Assembly: GCF_018614055.1 (NCBI RefSeq)
Contig: NZ_JAGGPB010000006.1
Span: 62,001-126,000 of the forward strand
DNA: 64,000 nt
DNA from: Streptomyces sp. ISL-98
GTDB taxonomy: Bacteria > Actinomycetota > Actinomycetes > Streptomycetales > Streptomycetaceae
Reading direction: 5' to 3'
Part shown: positions 15,901 to 23,691 of the stretch, in pieces
How positions within the stretch are numbered: position 1 is the stretch's first letter
Layout of the letters: each line of letters starts with the position of its first letter
Position numbers and translations under genes: made by a program
Notes under the pieces: generated by a model
The model's input: only the letters and a program-made list of their open reading frames with translations
Told to the model about the DNA's origin: nothing
Databases searched by the model: none

Positions 15901-17458
15901 CGCGGCCGCGCTGCGTGCCACCCCGCCCGCACGGCAGGCGGAGCCCATGGCCCACCAGACCGACCGCGCCGTTACGGCCGGTGCGCGCAGCGCCCGGGTC
16001 GCCGTACGGCAGGGCGCCTCCCGCTGGCGGCGTATGGACACGCTGCCCTTCGAGCCGTCCCGTGCCTTCCACGCGACCTCCGGGCACACCACGCACGGCC
16101 TGCTGCTGAGCGTCAAGGGAGCGCCGGAGAACGTACTGGAACGCTGCACGGGGCACAGGAAGCCGGGCGGCAAGCAGGCCGCGCTCGACGAAGAGGCGGT
16201 CAGGCGGCTGACGGGCGAGGCGGAGGCGCTCGCGGGCGCGGGGCGCCGGGTACTGGCGGTGGCGGAGCGCCGTATGGGCACGGACGAAGAACTCACCGAC
16301 GAGATCGTGCGGGACCTGGTGTTCCTCGGGTTCATCACGCTGGCCGACCCGGTCCGTACGAGCGCCGCCCCGGCGACCGCGCGGCTGCGAGAGGCGGGCG
16401 TGCAGACCGTGATGCTCACCGGCGACCACCCGGCCACCGCCGACGCCATCGCCTCCACCATCAGCGAGGTCACGGAGCCGAAGGTCTGCACCGGCGCCGA
16501 GCTGGACGAGCTCGACGACGACCGACTCGACGAGCTGCTGCCGACGGTGGACGTCATCGCCCGCTGCAGTCCGCACCACAAGGTCCGTATCGTCCAGGCC
16601 TATCAGCGCGTCGGCCGGGTCGTGGCCATGACCGGCGACGGAGCCAACGACGCACCGGCCATCCGGCTCGCGGACATCGGCATCGCCCTGGGACGCCGCG
16701 GCACCCCTGCCGCGACCGCCGCCGCGGACCTGGTCGTCAGCGACGACCGGCTGGAGACGATCGTCTCGGCGCTGATGGAGGGCCGTGCCATGTGGGCGTC
16801 GGTCAGGGCCGCGCTCGGCATTCTCATCGGCGGCAATCTGGGAGAGGTCACCTTCAGCGTGCTCGTCTCCTCGCTCACCGGCCGTACGCCGCTCAACGCC
16901 CGCCAGATCATGCTGGTCAACCTGCTCACCGACCTGGCGCCCTCGCTGGCCATCGCGGTGCGCGAGCCGACCGGCCAGGTCGGCAAGCGGCTCCTGGAGG
17001 AGGGTCCCAGCCGCTCCCTCGGTGCCGCCCTGACCAACGAGATGCTGTTGCGCGGCGCCATCACCGCCACCGGCGCGGGCCTGGCCTGGGGCGCGGCACG
17101 TGTGACAGGCAGGGGACGCCGCGCCAGTACGGTGGCGCTCGCGGCGGTCGTCGGCACGCAGCTGGCGCAGACGCTCGCCACCGGGGGCCTGGACCGCAAC
17201 GTCCTTGCGGCGAGCCTCGGCTCGGCGGCGGTGCTCGCGGCGATCATCCAGACCCCGGGCATCAGCCAGTTCTTCGGCTGCACCCCCCTGGGGCCTTTTG
17301 CCTGGGCCATCACGCTGGGCGCGATCGCCACGGCGACGCTGCTCGGCACTGCCGTGTCTCCGCTCGTGCGCTCCCTGACGGAACAGGCGGAAGAGGCGGA
17401 AGAGGCCGAGGAGGCGGGAGGGGCAACGGAGGCAGAAGGGGCGGCACAGGGCGCCTGA
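12953..17458 (+). CDS. CtpI-like cation-transporting P-type ATPase, double-length
   Basis: A 1501-residue membrane ATPase. The C-terminal half is a complete P2-type pump: SLTGESMAV (actuator, T791), PEGLP in a membrane helix, CFDKTGTLTEG with phosphorylated Asp948, TGDGANDAPA (Asp1229) and C-terminal helices. The N-terminal 600 residues carry an HMA-like fold without CxxC (about 55-105) and then a decayed copy of the catalytic core: VVLDEDTL at 353-360 where DKTGT should be, and GNRRALGAADCGVGV at 513-527 where GDGANDAP should be. The length resembles mycobacterial CtpI. The ion is unknown. GGAGG lies 9 nt before the ATG at 12953. Confidence 0.88.
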   Translation: MSLLPGLRLSAPPLLGPIASGVTYGVAAGVRGAAEVTAQLMGLPRRGVWSRPGRCYIEVRGVHGAGGARVSEGVERALEGHPGVLWARVNAPSERVVAAVVSPPPSQRELVALVERAEANYAARPDEFDEWCPEPHHPCEGPKTRQSVSALTADTVGLGIATFRQLAPWLRLPPETGALAGALQYHPRLRHLAVAVSSPEQAESVLPVVSALAQGVATRGGGIALDALQRVAQWREATAERATWEEAEPRLVSGPDDASAEPIVVDRAGPTPRDTADRYAERAVAAGIAAGALAAPFAGPRRGLAVALSAVPKAPEAGREGFATSLGRALSLRGVVTMDRGALRRLGQVDTVVLDEDTLRSDRYEPVDLELLSGADPERTAERLFALFDSDTPLRTVRDDDGWVIGPLADLELTGRTGRQAEGQLRRRGSERALGLAKGRRLQAVAGLAMQTAPGAEAVAAAARRAGARVVLATDRASPAFSFADAVVPAGGRLVASVRGLQADGAVILLVSGNRRALGAADCGVGVHREGDPPAWGAHLIVGADLESAGLIVDAVGMAARVDHDSAVLAAGGSGVGAVAALRAPARQAAARAMAVGNTAGAVAFCLGGWRARQLLARPLAPPVTSVPWHLMPTDRVLERLRSTADGLTSDEAASRAGGAGSDAGSGPSRLTLPTAFIEELSNPLTPVLAAGAALATAVGSRTDAALVAAITGASALIGGFQRVRTERALAELFARSAIGARVRRGNRERLVTAGELVEGDIVLLRPEDVVPADCRLLEAEGLEVDESSLTGESMAVSKDPAPVVATHITGRHSMVYEGTTVSAGRAVAVVVATGSSTEVGRSLATARQAAPETGVEARLASLTRASLPVALGSASAVAAAGLLHGHPLTDNLASAVNLAVASVPEGLPFLVNAAQLAAARRLADVGALVRNPRTIEALGRADVLCFDKTGTLTEGKLQLAAVSDGESALPVDRLDSSRKEVLAAALRATPPARQAEPMAHQTDRAVTAGARSARVAVRQGASRWRRMDTLPFEPSRAFHATSGHTTHGLLLSVKGAPENVLERCTGHRKPGGKQAALDEEAVRRLTGEAEALAGAGRRVLAVAERRMGTDEELTDEIVRDLVFLGFITLADPVRTSAAPATARLREAGVQTVMLTGDHPATADAIASTISEVTEPKVCTGAELDELDDDRLDELLPTVDVIARCSPHHKVRIVQAYQRVGRVVAMTGDGANDAPAIRLADIGIALGRRGTPAATAAADLVVSDDRLETIVSALMEGRAMWASVRAALGILIGGNLGEVTFSVLVSSLTGRTPLNARQIMLVNLLTDLAPSLAIAVREPTGQVGKRLLEEGPSRSLGAALTNEMLLRGAITATGAGLAWGAARVTGRGRRASTVALAAVVGTQLAQTLATGGLDRNVLAASLGSAAVLAAIIQTPGISQFFGCTPLGPFAWAITLGAIATATLLGTAVSPLVRSLTEQAEEAEEAEEAGGATEAEGAAQGA

Positions 17459-17617
17459 CTAAGCGTCAGGGACGTTTACATTGAGCCAGGAAGTGTCTGA
17501 TCAGCGACGCTTACCCGCTGGAACACGTCCGCCTAGACTGGTTTCTCCCGGCACGTCTGATGACCTGGCACAACGCAGCCCTGGAGCCGGTCCCGCGGAG
17601 TGAGGAGAGCGCCCCCC

Positions 17618-18319
17618 GTGTTCTATTACGTGCTCAAGTACGTGCTTCTGGGGCCTCTGCTGAGGCTGCTGTTCCGACCGAGGATCGAAGGCCTTGAGCA
17701 CATCCCCGAAGAAGGGGCGGCGATCGTAGCCGGAAACCACCTGTCGTTCTCGGACCACTTCCTGATGCCCGCGATCATCAGTCGGCGCATCACCTTCCTT
17801 GCGAAGGCCGAGTACTTCACGGGTCCCGGCCTCAAGGGCCGCCTGACCGCTTCGTTCTTCCGCAGCGCCGGACAGATCCCGGTCGACAGATCGGGCAAGG
17901 AGGCGGGAAAGGCGGCGATCCGCGAGGGCCTCGGCGTGCTGAGCAAGGGCGAGCTGCTGGGGATCTACCCGGAGGGCACCCGCTCGCACGACGGCCGCCT
18001 CTACAAGGGCAAGGTCGGCGTCGCGGCGATGGCGCTCAAGGCGCAGGTGCCCGTGGTGCCGTGTGCCATGGTGGGTACGTTCGAGATCCAGCCGCCCGGA
18101 CAGGTCGTACCGCGCATCAAGCGCGTCACCATCCGTTTCGGCGAGCCGCTGGAGTTCTCGCGCTATGCGGGCATGGAGAACGAGAAGGCGGTGCTCCGCG
18201 CGGTCACCGACGAGATCATGTACGCGATCCTCGGGCTCTCCGGGCAGGAGTACGTCGACCGGTACGCCGCCGAGGTCAAGGCGGAGCAGGCGAAGAAGTT
18301 CCCGCGAGTACTGCGCTGA
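17618..18319 (+). CDS. Lysophospholipid acyltransferase family protein (PlsC-like)
   Basis: Transfers an acyl chain to a lysophospholipid or 1-acyl-glycerol-3-phosphate at the membrane. 233 residues from GTG 17618 (GAGGAGA upstream). It has the catalytic HX4D motif NHLSFSD (His41, Asp46) and the glycerophosphate-binding YPEGTRS motif (118-123), plus PVVPCAMVGT. The N-terminal hydrophobic stretch FYYVLKYVLLGPLLRLLF anchors it. A possible -10 box TAGACT lies at about 17533. Streptomyces encode several paralogues; the substrate is not fixed by sequence. Confidence 0.88.
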   Translation: MFYYVLKYVLLGPLLRLLFRPRIEGLEHIPEEGAAIVAGNHLSFSDHFLMPAIISRRITFLAKAEYFTGPGLKGRLTASFFRSAGQIPVDRSGKEAGKAAIREGLGVLSKGELLGIYPEGTRSHDGRLYKGKVGVAAMALKAQVPVVPCAMVGTFEIQPPGQVVPRIKRVTIRFGEPLEFSRYAGMENEKAVLRAVTDEIMYAILGLSGQEYVDRYAAEVKAEQAKKFPRVLR

Positions 18320-18370
18320 CGGCGAATCAGCGCAGGGCGAAAGCGCCTGTGCCTGCGGATCCTCGGCGCC

Positions 18371-18376
18371 TAGCGT
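18371..18376 (+). promoter_or_regulatory. Leaderless -10 box for epimerase gene
   Basis: TAGCGT (TANNNT) ends 7 nt before ATG 18384, and no ribosome binding site is present, so a leaderless mRNA is likely. Confidence 0.5.
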
Positions 18377-18383
18377 CCCTGGT

Positions 18384-19430
18384 ATGACCAAGGGAAGCGC
18401 ATTCGTTGTCGGAGCGACGGGACAGATCGGGCGGGCAGCCGTACGGGCGCTCGCCGAGGACGGCTGGGAGGTACGGGCCGGTTCCCGTGGCGGGGGCCGG
18501 GACGAGACCTGGCCGGACGGTGTACGGGCAGTCGCCGTCGACCGCGAGGACGACGCGGCGCTGGCCGCGGCGCTCGGTGACGGATGCGACGTACTGGTGG
18601 ACATGGTCGCGTTCGAGACGTGCCACGCACGGCAGTTGACGGCCTTCGCGGACCGGATCGGGTCCGCCGTCGTCATCTCCAGTGGCGCCGTCTACGAGGA
18701 CGACAAGGGCCGGAGCTTCGACACGCAGGAGGAGCCCGACGGGTTCCCGCAGTACCCGGTGCCGATCTCCGAGACCCAGCCGACCGTGGCGCCGGGCGAC
18801 GCGACGTACGGGACCAGGAAGATCGCGATCGAACGGCATCTGCTGACCGCCGCCGACCGGCTGCCGACGACCCTGCTGCGCGCGGGCGCCATCCACGGGC
18901 CGTACTGCCGGACACCGCGCGAGATCCACTTCGTCAAGCGGGCACTGGACGGGCGGCCGGTGCGGATTCTGGCGCACGGCGGCCTCAGCCGGTTCCACCC
19001 GGTGCATGTCTCCAACCTCGCGGAACTGATCCGGCTGGCGGCGGCGCGGCCCGGTGCGCGGGTGCTCAACGCCGGTGATCCCGATGTGCCGACGGTCGCG
19101 GAGATCAGTACGGCGATCGACGAGGTCATGGGCGTACGGAGCGAGCTGGTGCTCGTGGACGGGCCGCCGCCGGTGGGCACGGTCGGGGAGACGCCCTGGA
19201 GCGGTGGCCATCCCGTCGTGTACGACATGTCGGCCGCCGGGCGCGAACTCGGCTACCGGGCCGTCACCGGTTACGCCGACTCGCTGCCCGCCACGGTGGA
19301 GTGGCTGGCGGAGGAGCTCCGCCGCCAGGACTGGCGGGAGGCGTTCCCCAAGCTGTCGCAGAGGTACGAGCCCGGCAGCGGCGGGCCGTTCGACTACGCG
19401 GACGAGGACGCCTGGCTCGCGCGCCGGTAG
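18384..19430 (+). CDS. NAD-dependent epimerase/dehydratase (extended SDR)
   Basis: 348 residues, a Rossmann-fold reductase. GATGQIG (10-16) binds NAD(P), ISSGAVYED is the SDR Ser/Tyr strand, and YGTRK carries the Tyr-x3-Lys pair. Loops such as RFHPVHVSNLAELIRLAAA and VLNAGDPDVPTVAEI match nucleotide-sugar-epimerase-like proteins of unknown substrate. ATG 18384 appears leaderless. The stop codon TAG is formed by the target-site TA plus the first base of a MITE-like element (19428-19684); without the element the gene would end TAA at the same codon, so the protein is unchanged. Confidence 0.85.
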   Translation: MTKGSAFVVGATGQIGRAAVRALAEDGWEVRAGSRGGGRDETWPDGVRAVAVDREDDAALAAALGDGCDVLVDMVAFETCHARQLTAFADRIGSAVVISSGAVYEDDKGRSFDTQEEPDGFPQYPVPISETQPTVAPGDATYGTRKIAIERHLLTAADRLPTTLLRAGAIHGPYCRTPREIHFVKRALDGRPVRILAHGGLSRFHPVHVSNLAELIRLAAARPGARVLNAGDPDVPTVAEISTAIDEVMGVRSELVLVDGPPPVGTVGETPWSGGHPVVYDMSAAGRELGYRAVTGYADSLPATVEWLAEELRRQDWREAFPKLSQRYEPGSGGPFDYADEDAWLARR

Positions 19431-19684
19431 GGCGTGTCCGGCGGATCAGGCCGGCTTCAGGGTGCGGCTCGTTCTCGGTGCTGGTGAGCGGGGCCTGGTC
19501 CGTGCAGCTGCAAGGCGGAGGAGGGAGTCGACGCGATGGGGGCCTCCCCTGTTCGAGCGCAGTCGAGAACTTGAGGGAGTCGCCGACCGACGACAACGCC
19601 GGAGGGGGTCCCCCTGGCCCTTAAGGCCTAGGGGGAGTGCGTGCCAGGCCCGCGGCCCAGGCATGATCCGCCGGACACGCCCTA
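19428..19684. mobile_element. MITE-like element, about 253 bp, with TA target duplication
   Basis: Perfect terminal inverted repeats read GGGCGTGTCCGGCGGATCA at 19430-19448 and its reverse complement at 19664-19682, flanked on both sides by TA (19428-19429 and 19683-19684). The interior is non-coding, G-rich and unlike its neighbours. TA duplication and short inverted ends are typical of elements moved by IS630/mariner-type transposases; none is encoded here, so it is non-autonomous. Similar sequence is, to my memory, dispersed in Streptomyces genomes, but I cannot verify this here. It sits between the epimerase and a convergent peptidase gene. Confidence 0.8.
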
Positions 19685-19692
19685 AGCGCAAG

Positions 19693-19725
19693 GAGGGGGC
19701 AGCCGGAAATCCCGGCCGCCCCCTC
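19693..19725. terminator. Terminator between epimerase and tap-like peptidase
   Basis: 14-bp stem with one mismatch (19693-19706 with 19712-19725), loop AAATC, just beyond the MITE-like element and before the end of the convergent peptidase gene. Confidence 0.8.
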
Positions 19726-19739
19726 ACCCGTTCAGGCCG

Positions 19740-21323
19740 TTACGGCTTCGGCGTGGCGTGCGGGGCGCACGTCACATCGCGGCTGTCGGTCTTCCCGGTG
19801 AGCAGGTAGGTGTCGACCCGGTCGTTGATGCACGGGTTCACCTGCCCGGTGACGCCGTGCGAGCCGGCGTCCTTCTCGGTGATCAGGCGCGAGCCCTTGA
19901 AGCGCTTGTGCAGCTCGACGGCGCCCTCGTACGGGGTGGCGGCGTCACGCGTGGCCTGCACGATCAGCACCGGCGGCAGACCCTTGCCGGACTTGATCTC
20001 CAGCGGCGTCTGCTGCTTGGTCGACCAGGTGGCGCAGGGCAGGTTCATCCAGGCGTTGGCCCACGTCATGAACGGGTGGTCCTTGTGCAGCCTGGTGTTG
20101 TCCCGGTCCCACTTCTTCCAGCTGGTCGGCCACTTGGCGTCCGCGCACTCGACGGCCGTGTAGACGGCGTTGCCGTTCTCCGAGGCCGCGTTGCCCGCGG
20201 TGTCCGACATGTCCGGCGCGATCTCGTCGACGAGCGCCTTGGTGTCACCCGCGATGTACTTGCTCCAGGTCTCGGCAACAGGCACCCAGGCGGAGTCGTA
20301 GTACGGAGCGCTCTGGAAGAAGCCGATGAGCTCGGCGGGACCGACGACGCCGCCGATCGGGTCCTTCTTGGCCGTGGCGCGCAGCTTCACCCACTGCGCC
20401 TCGACCTTCTCGGGGGTGTCCCCGATGTGGAAGGTGGCGTCGTTCTTGGCGACCCATTCCTTCCAGTCGTTCCAGCGCATCTGGAAGGCGACGTCCTGGT
20501 CCAGGTTGGCCTGGTACCAGATCTTCTCCTTCGACGGGTTGACGACGCTGTCGACGACCATGCGGCGGACGTGGCCCGGGAACAGCGTTCCGTAGACCGC
20601 GCCGAGGTACGTGCCGTACGAGACGCCGAGGAAGTTCAGCTTCTTCTCACCGAGCGCGGCGCGGACGACGTCCAGGTCGCGTGCGGTGTTCGGCGTGGTC
20701 ATGTGCGGCAGCAGCCAGCCGCTGCGCTCCTTGCAGCCGTCCGCGTACTCGGCGGCGAGCTTGCGCTGGGCGCGCTTGTCGGCCTCGCTGTCGGGCACCG
20801 GGTCGAGCTTGGGCGCCTTGACGAACTCCTGCGGATCGACGCAGGAGATGGGCGAGGAGTGGCCGACACCGCGCGGGTCGAAGCCCACGAAGTCGTACGC
20901 CTTCGCCATCTTCGTGTAGATCGGGTTCTTTTTGGTGACCCGGGTCGGGAACCTCATGCCCGAGCCGCCGGGGCCGCCCGGGTTGTAGAGCAGAGCGCCC
21001 TGACGGTCCTTCTCGGTCCCCGTGTTGCCGATGCGGTCGAGGGCTATCTTGATCTTCCGGCCGTTCGGCTTCGCGTAGTCGACCGGGACGGTGACCCAGC
21101 CGCACTGGATGGGCTTGGCGATCCCCCAGTCGGCGGGGCAGTCCTGCCAGTCGATGCCCGCCTTCGCCGCACGGTCGGCGGCGATCTGTACGCCGCGCGC
21201 CTCGGACGTGCTGCTGCCGCTGTGGCGGCCGTCGGCACCGGCCGCAGGCGCGGCCATGACGCCTGCCATCAGCGTGCCCGCTATCAGAGTGCCGGCCGAG
21301 CCGAGCGCTGCTGAGCGTCTCAA
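19740..21323 (-). CDS. Secreted tripeptidyl aminopeptidase-like S33 hydrolase
   Basis: 527 residues of the Streptomyces Tap/SlpD-type alpha/beta-hydrolase family. A signal peptide (about residues 1-30, APAAGA) leads to the mature enzyme. LLYNPGGPGGSG forms the oxyanion loop, GVSYGTYLG carries nucleophile Ser235, TRDAATP holds Asp460, and GSHGVTG holds His489 in the C-terminal TAP-like domain. It removes short peptides from protein N-termini outside the cell. The start is TTG at 21323 with GGGGAG 7 nt upstream. It is downstream of the urease operon on the same strand but separated by 160 nt. Exact specificity is inferred. Confidence 0.9.
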   Translation of the reverse strand: MRRSAALGSAGTLIAGTLMAGVMAAPAAGADGRHSGSSTSEARGVQIAADRAAKAGIDWQDCPADWGIAKPIQCGWVTVPVDYAKPNGRKIKIALDRIGNTGTEKDRQGALLYNPGGPGGSGMRFPTRVTKKNPIYTKMAKAYDFVGFDPRGVGHSSPISCVDPQEFVKAPKLDPVPDSEADKRAQRKLAAEYADGCKERSGWLLPHMTTPNTARDLDVVRAALGEKKLNFLGVSYGTYLGAVYGTLFPGHVRRMVVDSVVNPSKEKIWYQANLDQDVAFQMRWNDWKEWVAKNDATFHIGDTPEKVEAQWVKLRATAKKDPIGGVVGPAELIGFFQSAPYYDSAWVPVAETWSKYIAGDTKALVDEIAPDMSDTAGNAASENGNAVYTAVECADAKWPTSWKKWDRDNTRLHKDHPFMTWANAWMNLPCATWSTKQQTPLEIKSGKGLPPVLIVQATRDAATPYEGAVELHKRFKGSRLITEKDAGSHGVTGQVNPCINDRVDTYLLTGKTDSRDVTCAPHATPKP

Positions 21324-21485
21324 GTGGGTCTCCCCCTGGGATTGTTCTGCCGCGCGAGGCGGCAGTGGTCAGTCGTACGGCCGAATCCTGTCGCCTTAGA
21401 GGCCCAGGGCAACAGGCCGTACTGGCGTTTCTTTACCAATCCCATAACCGGTGAGCCGTGTCCCGGTGAGCGGTGCAACCGGCCG

Positions 21486-22265
21486 TCACCCAAATGTCCG
21501 AAGTGCCCCGTCCAGAACGCGCCGCAGCTGCAACGCATCGGCCGCCACTGCCGTAACCAGCACGGCGGGGCCCGCGAGCGGGGCGAGGACCGCACCATCC
21601 CCCAATAGTCGCGTTTCGGGGCATTCATCCCCGAAGGCCGGATCCACGACGAGGAGTTGACCGGTCGCACGCCCCCCGCCGAGCACCGCTGCCCCGTCCC
21701 AGCCGCCGGGCGCCCCCGGACCGTACGACAGCTCCTGGTCGAGGAGCGGCCGGCCGCAGCGGTGGACAGTGAGACGCGTGATGAGTGTGCCCGCCTCTTC
21801 GCCGTACCTTCCGAGGGTCTGCTCCTCGCGCAGGACGAGGCGGGCGGAGGCGGCGAGTTCGACGCGGGTGGTCATGCGCAGTTCGCTGCCGCGCGCCGAG
21901 ATGAGCGGCTCCGGCAGCCAGCGCAGGTCCGCATCCTCGCCGACGGTCAACCGCACGTCGTAGCGCGCGGGCTCAGGGGTCCGCCCGGGAAGGGCGACCG
22001 TCGCCGCTGCCGAGTCCACGGCCAGCGCGGCACCCGTTCGTACGTCGGCCTCGATCGCCAGCCGGTCGCCGCCCAGCGGCGCGCTCATCGCTCCGACGAC
22101 GGTGACACGGGCGTATGGGCCCGTACCGCGCGTGCGGCGCAGGGCGAGGGGGCCGTCGCTCTCCAGCACGGGCAGGCGGGTGCCGCCCCGGCCGTCGGGG
22201 ACGGCGGTGATACGGGCTGTGGCCTCGATGCCCGCAGGGGCGAGGGCCGCCATGGCGGTGGTCAT
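21486..22265 (-). CDS. ureD: Urease accessory protein UreD
   Basis: Scaffold that, with UreF and UreG, delivers nickel into apo-urease. 259 residues. Recognisable UreD segments include LEADVRTG-like [35 protein letters not shown] and [15 protein letters not shown]. It is the last gene of ureABCFGD. Its ATG overlaps the ureG stop codon by 4 nt, so it is translationally coupled. It has no catalytic residues of its own. Confidence 0.9.
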   Translation of the reverse strand: MTTAMAALAPAGIEATARITAVPDGRGGTRLPVLESDGPLALRRTRGTGPYARVTVVGAMSAPLGGDRLAIEADVRTGAALAVDSAAATVALPGRTPEPARYDVRLTVGEDADLRWLPEPLISARGSELRMTTRVELAASARLVLREEQTLGRYGEEAGTLITRLTVHRCGRPLLDQELSYGPGAPGGWDGAAVLGGGRATGQLLVVDPAFGDECPETRLLGDGAVLAPLAGPAVLVTAVAADALQLRRVLDGALRTFG

Positions 22266-22939
22266 GCGGACCAGGCGGCGAGCCGCTCGCGCACCCAGTC
22301 GGCGACCGGCTTCACGCCGTCTCCCGAGGTCAACGAGGTGAAAGCGACCGGGAGTTCGCCACGCTGCTCCTTGGCGTCGCGGGCCATCCGGCCGAGGTCC
22401 GAGCCGACGTAGGGAGCGAGGTCCGTCTTGTTGATGACCAGCAGATCGGCCGTGGTGACGCCGGGACCGCCCTTGCGCGGGATGTCGTCGCCGCCCGCCA
22501 CGTCGATGACGAAGACCTGCGCGTCGACGAGCCCCCTGGAGAACGTAGCGGTGAGGTTGTCGCCGCCGGACTCGACAAGGATCAGGTCGAGCGGCCCGAC
22601 CGCGTCCTCCAGGTCCTCCACCGCTTCGAGGTTGGCGGAGATGTCGTCGCGGATCGCGGTGTGCGGGCAGGCTCCGGTCTCGACGGCCTGGATGCGCTCG
22701 GGCGGCAGTACGGCGTTGCGCAGCAGGAATTCGGCGTCCTCGCGCGTGTAGATGTCGTTGGTGACGACGGCGATGGACAGCTCTTCGCGCAGCTCCCTGC
22801 AGAGGGCGGCGACGGTGGCGGTCTTGCCGGAGCCGACGGGGCCGCCGAGTCCAATGCGCAGGGCCCGCTTCGTACCGTCGGGGCGGGCGGCGTCGGCGCT
22901 GACCTCCATGGCGCTGTCGTGGCTGTGGTCGAGGTGCAT
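22262..22939 (-). CDS. ureG: Urease accessory GTPase UreG
   Basis: SIMIBI-class GTPase that powers nickel insertion into urease. 225 residues. It begins with a short His-rich nickel-binding stretch (MHLDHSHD), then P-loop [27 protein letters not shown], the metal motif [13 protein letters not shown] (Cys-Pro-His), [13 protein letters not shown] and the NKTD guanine-specificity motif. It overlaps ureD by 4 nt. It is separated from ureF by a 62-nt gap filled with 14-bp repeats. Confidence 0.97.
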   Translation of the reverse strand: MHLDHSHDSAMEVSADAARPDGTKRALRIGLGGPVGSGKTATVAALCRELREELSIAVVTNDIYTREDAEFLLRNAVLPPERIQAVETGACPHTAIRDDISANLEAVEDLEDAVGPLDLILVESGGDNLTATFSRGLVDAQVFVIDVAGGDDIPRKGGPGVTTADLLVINKTDLAPYVGSDLGRMARDAKEQRGELPVAFTSLTSGDGVKPVADWVRERLAAWSA

Positions 22940-22953
22940 GGTGCGGCTCCTAG

Positions 22954-23009
22954 GCGGTGTTGCGAGAGCGGTGTTACGAAAGCGATGTCACGAGTGCGGT
23001 CCTACGAGG
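22954..23009. repeat. Four 14-bp degenerate tandem repeats in the ureF-ureG gap
   Basis: Units GCGGTGTTGCGAGA, GCGGTGTTACGAAA, GCGATGTCACGAGT and GCGGTCCTACGAGG lie head to tail. The last unit covers the end of ureF, including its stop codon (23002-23004). No hairpin or open frame explains them. Confidence 0.75.
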
Positions 23010-23676
23010 CGAAGAGGCGTACGGGCCATGCCGCGTGAGCCTCCGCCGTGATGTCGAGCAGCGGTGCGGAAGCTGCGGGCAGCGCGCCGGTGCCTTCGTC
23101 GAGGGCGCGGCGGGCGGCTTCGGCCGCGCGGCGCGCGACGTCGTCGAGTTCGGGTGCGAGGCGGGCGAGCACGGCGGTGGCCTCGAAGGGGTCCAGGCTG
23201 AGGAGGCGTACCGCCGCGGTGGCGGGACCGCTGACGGTCTCGTACGCGACACAGTGCGCGGCGTCCTCGGGCCCGAGCCCCGCCGCGCCGGCGGCGACGC
23301 CGAGCACGACGGGCTGGTGCGCGCCGCGCGGCCGCGCGGCCGCCAGCGCGTCGAGCTCGGCGCACGGCCAGGTGGCGCGGGCGGCCCGCATCATCTGCCG
23401 GCCCAGCTTGCGGGCCGTCGCCCGCAGGGCGGGTGACGGCGTACGGGCGTCGGCCGCCTCGTCCAGGTCGAGCGGATCGATGCCGAGTGCGGCCGCGGCG
23501 GCGAGCGCCGCCGAGGTGAGCCCGGTGGTGTGCAGGCGGCCCCGGCAGAAGGCGGCCAGGTCGCGGTCGTTACGGATACGTCCCGCCTTGACGGCCGCTT
23601 CGGCCCCGCCGGAGTGGGCGTGGCCGCCGGCGGGGAATCGCCCGTCGGAGAGGACGAGCAGGGCTGCGCGGCTCAT
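23002..23676 (-). CDS. ureF: Urease accessory protein UreF
   Basis: Part of the UreDFG nickel-delivery complex; helical protein of 224 residues. UreF-type segments are LLVLSDGRFPAGGHAHSGGAEAAV near the start, FCRGRLHTTG and GVAAGAAGLGPEDAAHCVAYETVSG. It starts at ATG 23676, 15 nt after ureC. The last codons and stop lie inside a 14-bp tandem repeat. No ureE gene is in the cluster. Confidence 0.9.
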   Translation of the reverse strand: MSRAALLVLSDGRFPAGGHAHSGGAEAAVKAGRIRNDRDLAAFCRGRLHTTGLTSAALAAAAALGIDPLDLDEAADARTPSPALRATARKLGRQMMRAARATWPCAELDALAAARPRGAHQPVVLGVAAGAAGLGPEDAAHCVAYETVSGPATAAVRLLSLDPFEATAVLARLAPELDDVARRAAEAARRALDEGTGALPAASAPLLDITAEAHAAWPVRLFAS

Positions 23677-23691
23677 GCCAGGACCGTCCCG

